The notes: a model not told the origin generated them from the sequence alone. DNA of 64,000 nt from Cucumis sativus (GCF_000004075.3 NC_026661.2:16830307-16894306), one strand, 5' to 3'. Numbered from the stretch's first letter, positions 1 through 10,150 are shown. A program made the numbers and translations.

Positions 1-287
1 AAGGGAGGGGTAGGATTTGAATACATCATCAGGTGAAAGAATTGGAAGGCTTGAGTTGCAGTAATGTTACCTGTCTTGCAATTGTGTAGGAACATTGAAA
101 GCTGCTGTTGAAACGAAATGGGTGTATTGAAATTTTGGGGCGATACATTTAGGGATTTGTGATGAACTGCAGATGAAAAATGGGGATTTGATGATGGAAT
201 GGTAGGAGAGTGAGTAAATAGAGAGGAAGAGAGGTTAGGTTTAACAATGGAAGAAGCGGAAGGTACCGTCTTCGAAGTTGAAGCCAT
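1..287 (-). CDS. RFL-type PPR protein, 5' end only (runs off the window)
   Basis: The minus strand is open from an ATG at 287 to the window edge, about 95 codons. The peptide begins MASTSKTVPSASSI and reaches a segment (FLHNCKTGNITATQAF, then FFHLMM) that matches the start of the intact PPR gene at 2964. The first 70 or so residues are rich in Ser, Thr and Asn with few acidic residues, as expected of a mitochondrial transit peptide. The PPR repeats themselves lie outside the window. RFL proteins bind organellar, usually mitochondrial, transcripts and can silence male-sterility genes. The start is supported because the neighbour at 2964 begins with the same MASTS peptide, while sequence upstream of both ATGs is alike in DNA but not in reading frame. 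This copy has about 27 more residues between the presequence and the first helix than the neighbour. Confidence 0.8.
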   Translation of the reverse strand, partial: MASTSKTVPSASSIVKPNLSSSLFTHSPTIPSSNPHFSSAVHHKSLNVSPQNFNTPISFQQQLSMFLHNCKTGNITATQAFQFFHLMMYSNPTPP

Positions 288-373
288 GCTCGATTGATGA
301 GAAAAAATGTTGAGAGGAGAGCGTACAGATCGGAAGTGTTTGGGTTTGGGGCACTGCCCATTTCTTCCGTCAT

Positions 374-1684
374 CTACCGTCGTTTTTTCAGCACCCAATC
401 TTCCAATTTTTGCTGCCACCAAAAGTACTCTAAGTAAAAAAAATCATAAATCAAAATGGTCTAATTAGAATATTGGTTTTAAATTATAAAAAATATCCCT
501 TTAATTTACCTCTAAAGCTCTTCAAATTTTCATTTTAAAAATATTTAGATTTTAGATTTTTTTGTATGAAAATGGTTAAAATTTTATTTTAAAAATACTC
601 TTGGACCTAAAAAGAAAAGAAAAAAACTACCGCTAAAATTAGTATATGAACTGAAATCGTTAACATATGATACTTTTTAAAAAGGACCATTTTAGTAGAT
701 TCATTTTTATTACTTTTTAAAAGTTTGAGAACCAAAATTAACCAAAGTTAAAAGTTTAAGGACTAAAATGAACTAAAGTTGAAAGTACAGAGACTAAGAT
801 GAATATTTCAAAGGTATAAGTATCAAAATGAACAAAAACAACCCAAACATAGTAAATAACTTAATATTTAAAAATATTAATTGAAGGGGTTTAGCAAAGG
901 AGGCCAGTGGCCTTTAGGAAGAAGCTTTTCGAAGCAAGCCAATGGCCTTAGGAGCATTTAGACCCTTTTAAGACTTTGGATTTTGATGCATTGGTCTGTT
1001 TATTGTACTGCTTGATGAATTATAGTGTTCATCCGTTTTGGTGTGGGAGGAATTTTGAGAGCAAAGTTTATGTTTATTACATTATTTTGTGTGCTTTTAT
1101 TATTGGAAGTGATATTGATGCATTCGAGTTGTACTGATCCAAATTTCTCATATGCCATTCTTTAAATTCAATACTAAGCAAAAAAAATTTGATGCAAATA
1201 CGTATAATGTATTATTTGTTTATGTATTTGGTTGTACACGGGAATACAATAAAAAAAATTGAACAAAAAAATATTTTATATTTAATTTATGAAACTAAAT
1301 TTGACAATCTTATAGAATGGTAATAAATTGATTAATTAAAGAATTGGCCTTATCAATACAGAGCAGCACGATGCAAAGGACATTATATGCACGATCATGA
1401 ACACAAGAAGCACAAAAATGTGCAATATTGGCAGCCCCGCAGGCTAAGGAAGCAGTTAAATGGGCATTAGCAACGACAGAGGTTCTTCAAGTAGCGGTAA
1501 AAAAGTTGGGAGTATTTTCCATGAGAACCTGCAAGGTCAAAATCTCAAACTACTACAAATTCTATGTGATACAACAAGTTTATAGAAGAAAGCATTGCAT
1601 GTGGGTATGAGTTTAGTTCTTTTTATATATATATGGGGGATTGCCAGCATTGTTATGAAGGACTGTGTTGAGTTGCTTCCTATA
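374..1684. other. Spacer between divergent PPR genes; holds one arm of a 675-bp duplication
   Basis: No credible gene is visible. 374-660 is AT-rich and unremarkable. About 668-1343 is a diverged direct copy of 5508-6181, listed separately. 1343-1684 includes a short open stretch (1428-1610) with no recognisable domain, probably chance or transposon debris next to the LINE relic that follows. Confidence 0.6.
668..1343 (+). repeat. Segmental direct duplication, copy 1 (partner 5508-6181)
   Basis: The stretch from a run reading GGACCATTTTAG through GCAAAGTTTATGTTTATTAC to TTTGACAATCTTAT recurs in the same order and orientation at 5508-6181 with scattered substitutions and small indels. The second copy lies about 730 bp past the stop of the PPR gene at 2964-4781, so this first copy may be the 3' flank of a PPR gene copy that has since been lost or inverted. 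Confidence 0.8.
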
Positions 1685-1920
1685 GGTGTTTGATGTACAG
1701 AATGTTGGTCCAAGGGATATTCATGCGGTGATCGAGGAGTTCCTCCTCTACTTGCCTTTCAGAGGGTGGTCGTTTCTTGTGGTTAGCTATGCGATATTTG
1801 AGGGGAATGAACAATAGAGTGTTTGGAGGTTGGGATAGGGATGAATTATTTTTCTAATTATACTCTTGGTAACATATTACTTAGTTGGAATCCCTTCGTG
1901 TGTAGAAGATGTGTTTTGAT
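1685..1920 (+). mobile_element. LINE ORF2 C-terminal relic
   Basis: Across two frames the translation reads DIHAVIEEFLLYLPFRG, then GRFLWLAMRYLRGMNNRVFGG, then YTLGNILLSWNPFV. This order is the hallmark of the C-terminal tail of plant LINE ORF2 proteins (zf-RVT region: FLWLAGVCAILWDLW, ERNNRVF, YSLGNILLSWNPF). Part of the middle is deleted and frames change, so it is a dead fragment. No target-site duplication or poly(A) tail was recognised at its edges. Confidence 0.65.
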
Positions 1921-2243
1921 GGACTTTTTTTACATACCTTTATATTTTTTTCATTTTTTTTCTCAACAAAAGTTGCTGATCCTATATATTAAAAGCAATT
2001 AACACGAACACGAGGCTTACATGAAAACCCAAGAATCGAAAGAAAAACCACAATATTTTAGTTTTATTATTTTTCTAATAATTACAAAGGTACAATTGAG
2101 GGAACTTGAATAGAATGCAAAGGGCAAAGAAAAAGAAAAATTTATGGTAAATTTTCCATAAATACAAATTCTAACACTACCAAAAAAATAATGATGACAT
2201 TCAGTTCATTATTTTGTGGGTAATGCAAAAATACATTTTCCCC

Positions 2244-2408
2244 CTAGAAAACCTTTGGTTCCTTTGTTGAATCTGCATCATCTTCAAATTTCGTGCTGGA
2301 ATAGTCCTCGAAATTCTTTGGTTCCTTTGTTGGACATGCTTCATCTTTAGACTTCATGTCTGAATAATCTTCCTCATTGAAACTTTCATTCGTCAAACTT
2401 GCATTCGC
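2244..2408 (-). pseudogene. Orphan acidic terminal exon, 55 codons
   Basis: On the minus strand an acceptor (ATTATTTTAG) at 2409 opens a phase-0 exon that stays open for 54 codons to a TAG at 2244. The peptide is strongly acidic and carries a small internal repeat around TKEPKNFEDYS and STKEPKVF at the very C-terminus. I do not recognise the family, and no matching upstream exon was found before the PPR gene that begins on the other strand at 2964. It could be the stranded last exon of a gene broken by local rearrangement, or a chance open stretch. The acceptor, the codon use and the acidic bias favour a once-real exon. Confidence 0.35.
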
Positions 2409-2963
2409 CTAAAATAATAATTGGAGTTAGTAATCAAGTATTTTACATAACGTAAATACCCCAATTTACAACCATCATTTGTTTTCCCTTAGTATATGCA
2501 GCACACTAATTGTAATATATGACCTACAAAAATATGTGAAGTAATATAAAATACCCTAAACCCTAAAAGTAAATGAAATTTAAATTAATTTTTATTTAAT
2601 ACACTAGGTAAGTTTTTAGATACATAATAAATATTATTTATAATTAATGTGAGGGTTAAAATGGTGAATAAAAATATGGAAATCTTATTTAAGAAAATGA
2701 ATAGAAATTGAGTAAAGTCGGTGTTTCGTTCTTTGATTTATGATCATATTTTGGAGGGATCCTTACGGGCGTTGTTAATTTTGGGCCAACAACTCTGAGA
2801 AGGTGAGAATGGAGGTATTCCATGGATGAATGTCATCCCTCTTTTTACATCAGAAGGAGGTGTTAGGTCACGGAAGAAAGACTCAATCACTCTCCCAAAC
2901 CCAAACATTTCTAACCTCTCTTCTCAAAATCTGAAATCGAATACTTTCTCTCATCAATCAAAC

Positions 2964-4781
2964 ATGGCTTCAACTTCAAACACTGTACCTTCTGCTTCTT
3001 CCATTCGTAACTCTAACCTCTCCTCTCTATTTACTCACTCCTCAGCAATTCCATCACCAAATCCCCAAATTGCTTTCTTCCTACGCCATTGCAAGACAGG
3101 TAACGTTACTGCAACTCATGCATTGCATTTCTTTCACCTAATGATGCGTTCAACTCCTACCCCTTCCTTATCTTCTTTCAATCACCTTCTTTCCGGACTT
3201 GCTAAGATTAAGCATTACTCTCAAGTTTTTTCTCTCTATAATCAAATGCGTCTATCTGGACTTTCGTCTGATCGCTGCACTCTGAATATATTGTTGAATT
3301 GCCTTTGTAATGTGAATCGGCTTCGCGAAGGTTTTGCGGCCTTTGCGGGGATTTTAAGGAGAGGTTATAGTCCTAATATAGTCACATATAACACCTTGAT
3401 TAAGGGATTGTGTATGGAGCATAGGATTAGTGAAGCCACACGGTTATTTCTCAGAATGCAAAAATTAGGTTGTACGCCAGATGTGGTTACTTATGGGACT
3501 TTGATCAAGGGGCTATGCGGAACCGGGAATATTAACATTGCACTTAAGTTGCATCAAGAAATGCTCAATGACATTAGTCGATATGAGATTAATTGTAAGC
3601 CTAATGTTATTACCTATAATATCATCGTAGATGGGCTTTGTAAGGTTGGACGTGAAGACGAGGCAAAACAACTTTTTGAGGAAATGAAAACTCAGGGAAT
3701 GATTCCCAGTATCATTTCGTATAACTCCTTGATTCATGGATTTTGTTGTGCTGGAAAGTGGGAGGAGTCTAAACGTTTGTTAGATGAGATGCTGGATCAA
3801 GGTCTTCAACCAGATATGGTCACATTTAATGTGTTGATTGATACTCTTTGCAAGGAAGGAAAGGTTATTGAGGCTAAGAAGTTGCTAGGAGTGATGATTG
3901 AGAGCGGTATTGTTCCTGATTTGGTTACTTATAATTCATTGATTGAGGGATTTTGTATGGTTGGTGATCTTAACAGTGCGAGGGAATTATTTGTTAGCAT
4001 GCCAAGCAAGGGATGCGAACCTGATGTGATTTCTTACAATGTGCTAATTAATGGGTATTCTAAAACTTTGAAGGTGGAAGAGGCAATGAAGCTTTACAAT
4101 GAAATGCTCCTAGTGGGAAAGAGGCCAAATGTGATAACATATGATTCCTTGTTAAAGGGGATTTTTTTGGCAGGTAAGGTTGATGATGCAAAGAAGCTAT
4201 TCAGTGTAATGAAAGCTCATGGTATTGCTGAAAATTCATATACATATGGTATTTTCTTAGATGGGTTGTGTAAGAATGATTGTTTATTTGAAGCAATGAA
4301 ACTTTTTACTGAGCTAAAATCATCCAACTTCAAGTTGGAAATTGAAAACTTGAATTGTCTAATCGATGGCCTATGCAAAGCAGGAAAACTCGAAACTGCT
4401 TGGGAGCTTTTCGAAAAACTGTCCAACGAAGGGCATGAACCAAATGTTGTGACTTATACCATTATGATCCATGGATTTTGTAGAGAGGGACAAGTAGATA
4501 AGGCAAATGTTTTGATTCAAAAGATGGAAGCAAATGGTTGTACCCCCGACATTATTACTTACAATACACTTATGCGTGGTTTCTATGAAAGTAATAAATT
4601 AGAGGAGGTGGTTCAACTTCTCCATAGGATGGCTCAGAAGGATGTGTCACCAGATGCCATCACTTGCTCCATAGTTGTAGACATGCTTTCCAAAGATGAA
4701 AAATATCAAGAATGTCTACACTTGCTTCCAAGGTTTCCCATCCAAAAGGGCGTTGATAAACACTTATTGATGACTCATTAG
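2964..4781 (+). CDS. Restorer-of-Fertility-like (RFL) P-class PPR protein, 605 aa, intronless
   Basis: An RNA-binding pentatricopeptide repeat protein, expected in mitochondria, where P-class RFL members bind specific transcripts and alter their processing or translation. About 15 tandem 35-residue repeats fill residues 60 to 590, each of the form VTYNTLIKGLC plus a helix ending in GCTPD. The fourth repeat has an extra five or six residues (NDISRYEINCKPN), shared with the large gene at 13381. The first 45 residues are Ser/Asn-rich and basic-neutral, like a transit peptide. I chose the ATG at 2964 over one at 2826: the minus-strand paralog at 1-287 starts with the same MASTS peptide, and similarity upstream of it is not kept in frame. 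No E/DYW extension is present, and the C-terminus (LLPRF plus a short tail) is complete. Single exon, as usual for this clade. Confidence 0.9.
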   Translation: MASTSNTVPSASSIRNSNLSSLFTHSSAIPSPNPQIAFFLRHCKTGNVTATHALHFFHLMMRSTPTPSLSSFNHLLSGLAKIKHYSQVFSLYNQMRLSGLSSDRCTLNILLNCLCNVNRLREGFAAFAGILRRGYSPNIVTYNTLIKGLCMEHRISEATRLFLRMQKLGCTPDVVTYGTLIKGLCGTGNINIALKLHQEMLNDISRYEINCKPNVITYNIIVDGLCKVGREDEAKQLFEEMKTQGMIPSIISYNSLIHGFCCAGKWEESKRLLDEMLDQGLQPDMVTFNVLIDTLCKEGKVIEAKKLLGVMIESGIVPDLVTYNSLIEGFCMVGDLNSARELFVSMPSKGCEPDVISYNVLINGYSKTLKVEEAMKLYNEMLLVGKRPNVITYDSLLKGIFLAGKVDDAKKLFSVMKAHGIAENSYTYGIFLDGLCKNDCLFEAMKLFTELKSSNFKLEIENLNCLIDGLCKAGKLETAWELFEKLSNEGHEPNVVTYTIMIHGFCREGQVDKANVLIQKMEANGCTPDIITYNTLMRGFYESNKLEEVVQLLHRMAQKDVSPDAITCSIVVDMLSKDEKYQECLHLLPRFPIQKGVDKHLLMTH

Positions 4782-5507
4782 GAGCTATATGATTTGAAAA
4801 TTTCTAATCAGCTTTCAAAAAGGAACGATACATCATTTTTCATGGACATTCCCACTATACTCCAATTTTTGTCATGGTAGATTGCTTGGCTTTATGGATT
4901 CTTTCATCGTGATTTCTAATTTGCATTGTTTGAGTTTCAGGAGGATCATATTCATCAACCAACATGGAATAGATAAGTATATTTTTTACCAAATGAACAT
5001 TATTATCATGTTCAAACTCATTTTGATAACATGTCTTTAGTCATTCATTAAGCATCCTTTCACCATTTCAAAAAACATACTAATAAACCCACCATCATTC
5101 ATTAGTTTGTTTGTTGATTAAGAAAATAATGTTAATTTCTTGTTATCTTTTAATTTTATGTAGCTTCCTTCTTTTTTTCTTTCCTTCCTAGATTTTATTA
5201 TGTAAATTGAATTGGGATGATATGCAGTTGTGCAGATGCTTGAAGGTCCTTTTTCTTTTCTTGTGTGAAGAGTAGAAAAGAGATTCCAATACTTACATGG
5301 GTCTATATAGTAATTAATCTGCATTAGCCGCCTTATTTCTACAATTGAAACTCAGTGTAGATTTGTTGTTACGGTTGGGTAAAATTCCATTGGACTATTA
5401 AATTTCTATGTATTTGATTGAGTTTCAGCATTTGAATTAGTTGAAGATATTCAAGTTAACTTAATAGCTTTGATTCACATTGGCTGGTTCATTTTACATT
5501 TTAGTAC

Positions 5508-6181
5508 TCATACTTTTAAAAAATGACCATTTTAGTCGATTCATTTTCATTTCTAAGTGATAAAAAGTTATTACTTTTTAAAAGTTTGAGAACCAAAATG
5601 AACCAAAGTTAAAAGTTCAAAGGACTAAAGTGAACTAAAGTTGAAAGTATAGGAACTAAAATGAATATTTCAAAAGTACAAAAACTAGAATGAACAAAAA
5701 CAAGAACGTAGAACGTAGTACTTAAATATTATAGGAGTTTAGCAAGGAAGCCGGTTGCCTTTGTCAAGAAGCTTTTTGAAGTAAGTCAATGGCCATAGGA
5801 GCATTTAGACTATAGGAGCATTTAAACTCTTTTAAGACTTTGGATTTGGATGCTTTGATTTGTTTTTTTGAACTGCTTGGATGAATGATAGTGTTAATCT
5901 GTTTTGGCGTGGGAGTAATTTTGAGAGCAAAGTTTATGTTTATTACATTATTTTGTGTGCTTTCATTATTGGAAGTGATGCATTGGAATTGTACTAATCC
6001 AAGTTTCTCATCTCCAATTCTTTAAATCCCATACGAAGGAATAAAAATTGATGCAGATACATAAGATCTGTGCATAGGAATACGATCAGAATTTTTTGAA
6101 CAAAAAAATATTTTAAATTTAATTTATGAAACTAAGTTTGACAATCTTATATAATAGAAATAAATTTGATTAATTGAAGAA
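5508..6181 (+). repeat. Segmental direct duplication, copy 2 (partner 668-1343)
   Basis: Matches 668-1343 in order and orientation along its whole length, sharing blocks such as AAAGTTTGAGAACCAAAAT, AGGAGCATTTAGAC and GCAAAGTTTATGTTTATTAC. A few indels separate the copies, so the duplication is not recent. Confidence 0.8.
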
Positions 6182-6276
6182 TAAATATCATTCTATATAT
6201 GGATACAAAAATAATTATGAACCTATTATAATTTTAATTCTAAATATTCGCAGTTGCGTAATTTATAATAAAAACT

Positions 6277-6405
6277 AACTAATTAATATATTTAATAGAA
6301 ATATTGTAGTTTTAATTTTGATTAATTAATATATTTAATAGAAATATTGTAGTTTTAATTTTGATTAATTAATATATTTAATAGAAATATTGTAGTTTTA
6401 ATTTT
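6277..6405 (+). repeat. 43-bp minisatellite, three copies
   Basis: Three nearly identical 43-bp units follow each other (unit core TTAATAGAAATATTGTAG, joined by TTTTAATTTTGATTAATTAA). AT-rich, no coding potential. It lies just past the duplicated PPR flank. Confidence 0.85.
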
Positions 6406-6859
6406 AATTCAATAGAGAAATTGTGATGGATAATTAGAAAATAAAACTATTTACAACATGTAGTAAAAAAAAAAGGATTAAGAAGAGTTTAATGGTTTTT
6501 GCTATACTGAATAATATATTATTAGAAAGTAAATAAAGTTCACACACATATATATATATATATTTCGAGTTCATGGATTTGTTTCTGAACGCCGCATGGA
6601 TTCAATTAAGTATGAACCTCATCTACGTTTTGCCTAAGTACATAATGAGAGTATCAAGAGAAGAATCCTCAGATGATCCCATAGAAGTTGTCTGCTTCAA
6701 GAGAAGCACTTTTGCAATATGATAACCCTATGAAACTTGTGTTTTGCCTTCGAATTTCTCACAATTAAACTAGTAAAAACGTCCTCATTTCACTTGTTGT
6801 GTAAAATAATGAAAGTTGTCACTTCGATTCAAATTCTGCTAAGACAATTGAACCAAACC

Positions 6860-8011
6860 AATGATAATAAACTGGAAAAGTTCAATTTGTTTTCATCGCA
6901 CCAATTCAATATCATGACTTTAATAGTATGGTTAGGAATGGAATTAGTATGTGTGAGCATCTGACGAGTGTTGGGGCAAATAAATGTTTAACTCTGCTTC
7001 AATCCCCAGATGCTAAAATTACTGGATCAAGAATCAGCTCCAATGACAATTGGGCAATGGAAATAGGAAGGAACCGAGACACCATTTATCCCACGGAATG
7101 GTATACGGATAATTAGATCCACAATCTGGATGATGTGATGTAGTTCCTCCGTCGCATTGTTGGATTCAGCATCGATTCTCTCCTTTTCAACAGCTATAGT
7201 CTTTTTCAGAAGTTCTTGATTTGACGTCAAATGAAGTGCTTGAAGATGTTCAGAGTTTGGGCCAATGCTTCTTTGACTAATTAGAGCCGCTTCTGTAGAT
7301 CTAGCTGTCCTTTCTTGTTTCAATGATTGAAGACCTTCAGGACATTTCTGGACAGTTCATTAAATGTCAATATCATTCTTATCAAATAGTCAGAAAATTA
7401 TGACAAAAGATGGATCAAAATCAAGAAACTTATATTTCAAAATAAGAGAGAAAAAAAAGTGTGAGCTAGCTAAGTGTTTACTACTCCAAACATCTCAATT
7501 TATTTAGAAACAGGAAAAAACATCAAAAATAAAATGTGTTATAAAAGTTTTCAAATTTATACATGCCTGAACAACATTTAAACTCGAGCTGCATGATACT
7601 GACTCCAACAACTTCCAAACAATCTCGCAGGTCACTTGTGAAGAGCTTTGAATTTGTCACAGCATTCAGCTCTTGAAATCTAACAGCCACAGACAAAGAA
7701 CGGCCAGCTAATTCCATGAGAACATGCAAAAGAAAAAGAGTCGCTGATACAACCACGGAAGCATATGCAGTGGATGATGAAAAAAAGAACTTGAGTATTA
7801 GAAGGCTGATTCTCAAGGTAACTCACACTGCAAATTATGCTTGTTTCAGACACCAGTTTTCGATGAATTCTCGAGCCTCATTTACAGCTGCATCCAGTGA
7901 CTCACATTCACGATAAAACAACTCATCTGAAAAGAGTTTGAGGCTAATGACATCATCAAGGACGACTTTCAGAAGTTATAAGACAACAACGAGATTTCTG
8001 CATTTCTTTGG
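6860..8011 (-). pseudogene. PUB4-like U-box E3 ligase gene, decayed N-terminal half
   Basis: Minus-strand peptides read in order like the start of a PUB3/PUB4-class plant U-box ubiquitin ligase. 8011-7827 gives CRNLVVVL, then VVLDDVISLKLFSDE and ESLDAAVNEAREFIENW. 7347-7050 gives LQSLKQE, LTSNQELLKKTIAVEKERI and NGVSVPSYF. 7050-6860 gives the U-box itself (CPLSLELILDPVILASG, ICPNTRQMLTHTNSIPNH, MILNWCDENKL). It is broken: one in-frame stop after VVVL, a single extra base after the CP of the U-box, a loss of the Gln-Thr-Tyr segment, and no downstream ARM repeats. A plausible intron acceptor lies at 7348. Between the two parts a stretch at about 7580-7730 is open but does not look like PUB sequence. 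Functional U-box ligases join E2 and substrate; this copy cannot. Confidence 0.7.
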
Positions 8012-9050
8012 AAGAGGCAAAGACAAAGGCTTTGTATTCCCATCTGTCCTGATTTCAGGCAAACATGACTAAATTAGCAATGGATAAGCACAATATCTTG
8101 GTTAAAGAAGAAACAAGAACATCAGCTCCTCACATAAACAAGATTTTGATTAGTATGATAATATCAACAATAATGAAGACAGTGGATTTTCATGATTTCA
8201 ATTACCATCAAAACATGGCTCTCACTACCCAAGTTCACCCATTAGATAAGTACCACAGGTCACAAAATAGTTCAGTGTTAAACACAAATATTAAAGAGAA
8301 GAAAACAAATAAAAGAAGTGTATAACACCATGTATTTTTTTAGTACAACCAACCAGAATCGTCAAGTAATCTAATCCACTTCTTAGAATATAACCAGGGA
8401 TCCTAAAAATGAAACATGGAGATGGACATTGAACATAGAAACTACTTGCTTTATAGTTTATCATAGATTCATAGGCAGCATATCAGCTATAACTTAAATT
8501 AAATGTTGAGTTCCTTCAACTTCCAAAGGAATTGGGCAAGGAAATTCTTGCAATGAATAGTTCAAAGATAACTAGTTAAGAGAGTACCAACCATAAAAAT
8601 TTTCTTCCTTTTTTTTTTTTTTTTAAGGCTAAATCTTGTTCTTTTTTATTAGAAGAAAAATTGTCTAAAGAAAAAAAATACAAACAGAAAGAAAGAGGAA
8701 CAAAATTAATCCACCATAGACACAGAAGTTATAGATAAAATCATAAAACTCTCCAGATAATTTATATTTCAAAAATGCTATACTACAAAAAGGAAAGCAC
8801 AGAATAAAGAATTTCCTTACACTCGTGAACTCAAATGCACCTATTATTGTCCCACTGAGGCTTCAACAACCAGAAAAAAAAAAAAAAATTGATCGGTTTC
8901 TTCTTGAAGCATTGACCCAAAACACTGGACAGAAATTTTGAATATTTTTAGGACCGACGCACCTAAAAAATTATAACACTTTCTCTTTATTAGAAACGAT
9001 GACTTTCATAGAGAAAGAATAAAAAAACACACGGGCAAGAGATACAAAAG
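8012..9050. other. Gene-free AT-rich spacer
   Basis: No recognisable coding domain on either strand. The open stretch at 8065-8325 lacks any family pattern. Poly-A/T runs near 8610 and 8875 may mark old retroposon ends. Confidence 0.5.
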
Positions 9051-9432
9051 TTGGTGGTAACTCATGGAACTTATGCACCAATGCTTCAAAAGATTGCTTT
9101 TAAAGTTTTAGGACAACCATCATCTTCTTCATATTGGGAAAGAAATTGGAGCACATACTCTTTTCTTAACTCCTTTAGGAAGAACAAAATGACGTCTAAA
9201 CGTGCAGAGGATTTGATATTTATCTACAATAACCTACGTCTCTTGTCTAGAAAACTCCAAAATATTCAAAAGAAGAAACCAAGTTTGGGATATTGTAGGA
9301 GATGCTTTTAATTCGCTTGAAGATGCGAGCATGCTTGAAGTAGCTAATTTATCTTTAGATGATCCAAAGTTGGAGGCTGAAATTATTAATGAGGACGGTG
9401 TTGACAAGGATCATGATGTCAATGAGATTTGA
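9051..9432 (+). mobile_element. hAT transposase C-terminal (dimerisation domain) remnant
   Basis: The peptide THGTYAPMLQKIAFKVLGQ, then SSSSYWERNWSTYSF and RAEDLIFIYNNLRLLSR, is the conserved C-terminal dimerisation region of plant hAT transposases, whose hallmark is ERNWS. After one frame change near 9300 it continues as an acidic tail (DAFNSLEDASMLEV, then SLDDPKLEAEI, ending VNEI and a stop at 9432), as expected of the natural C-terminus. Only this last part is present. The BED finger and catalytic core are missing, so the copy is dead. Terminal inverted repeats were not found. Confidence 0.75.
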
Positions 9433-9869
9433 GAGGATAGTTTTTTATTAGTCTTTCATATCTTTTTTGGTATGGAAAATCACTTTCCATTTTTTATTGT
9501 TACATTAAATTAACAATTGCTAACTTAGGTATAGGTTGAATGTTGTATATATAGAATATGTTTTGTACTCCTACATACAACAATGGTTAAATATTAACTT
9601 GACAATGACACAATGAGATTTTATACTTTTTTAAAAAAAAACATTTAGTATTTTTTTTTTTTTTTTTTGAGGAAATGAAGAACATGTAGTATTTTGTAAC
9701 AAATTTACATATATTATAAAAATTAATTTTAAAAAATAGTGTATCCCAACATGTCTATGTCCTATTATTTTAGAAATTGACATATTGTCATGTCCTATCA
9801 TATTCGTGTCCGTGTTCATGCTTCTTAGGCCCCTAATGAATCTACCAATAAATGTTATATTATCAACGT

Positions 9870-10150
9870 TAAGGCTCTTGAACAGAAAACCTTGAAAGCA
9901 AGTCTAGACATTCTCCATATTTTTCATTTTTGAAAAGCACACCTACAACTATAGCGCAGAATGTTGGCTTCTGGCGACACATCCTTATGAACCATCTCAT
10001 GGGGAAGTTCAACCACCTTCTCTGATTAATTACTTTCAGAAAACCCACGCAGAAGTGTATTATAAGTAATTGCGTCCGGAGTACAACCATTTGTTTCCAT
10101 CCTTTCAATAAAAGCATTTGTTTTATCTACTTGTCTCTCTACAGAGGTAA
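9870..10150 (-). pseudogene. RFL PPR C-terminal relic
   Basis: The minus strand from about 10150 reads CREGQVDKTNAF, then ERMETNGCTPDAITYNTLLRG, equal in order to repeats 13-14 of the gene at 2964. It then meets an in-frame stop (after FSESN) and, further on, a shifted frame that gives the proper last repeat (VLFKNEKYGECLDLLSRF). So the last three repeats of an RFL protein survive in broken form. It lies 3.2 kb beyond the end of the large gene at 13381-16407, which lacks exactly such a C-terminus, but the two overlap by about 18 residues of homologous sequence. It is therefore not a simple cut-off tail. More likely it is a separate degraded copy. Confidence 0.8.

Larger units (their letters stand above)
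4782..6850. other. Gene-free spacer downstream of the RFL gene
   Basis: Contains the second arm of the 675-bp duplication (5508-6181), a 43-bp tandem repeat (6277-6405) and a short TA microsatellite near 6550. 4782-5507 is the likely 3' UTR and flank, with nothing else recognised. 6590-6850 may hold further decayed sequence of the U-box pseudogene downstream of its U-box, but I could not align it with confidence. Confidence 0.6.

Noticed and set aside
2826-2963. 46 extra N-terminal codons for the RFL gene at 2964
   Set aside because: The homologous upstream DNA of the gene at 1-287 is not conserved in frame, and both proteins agree from MASTS onward.
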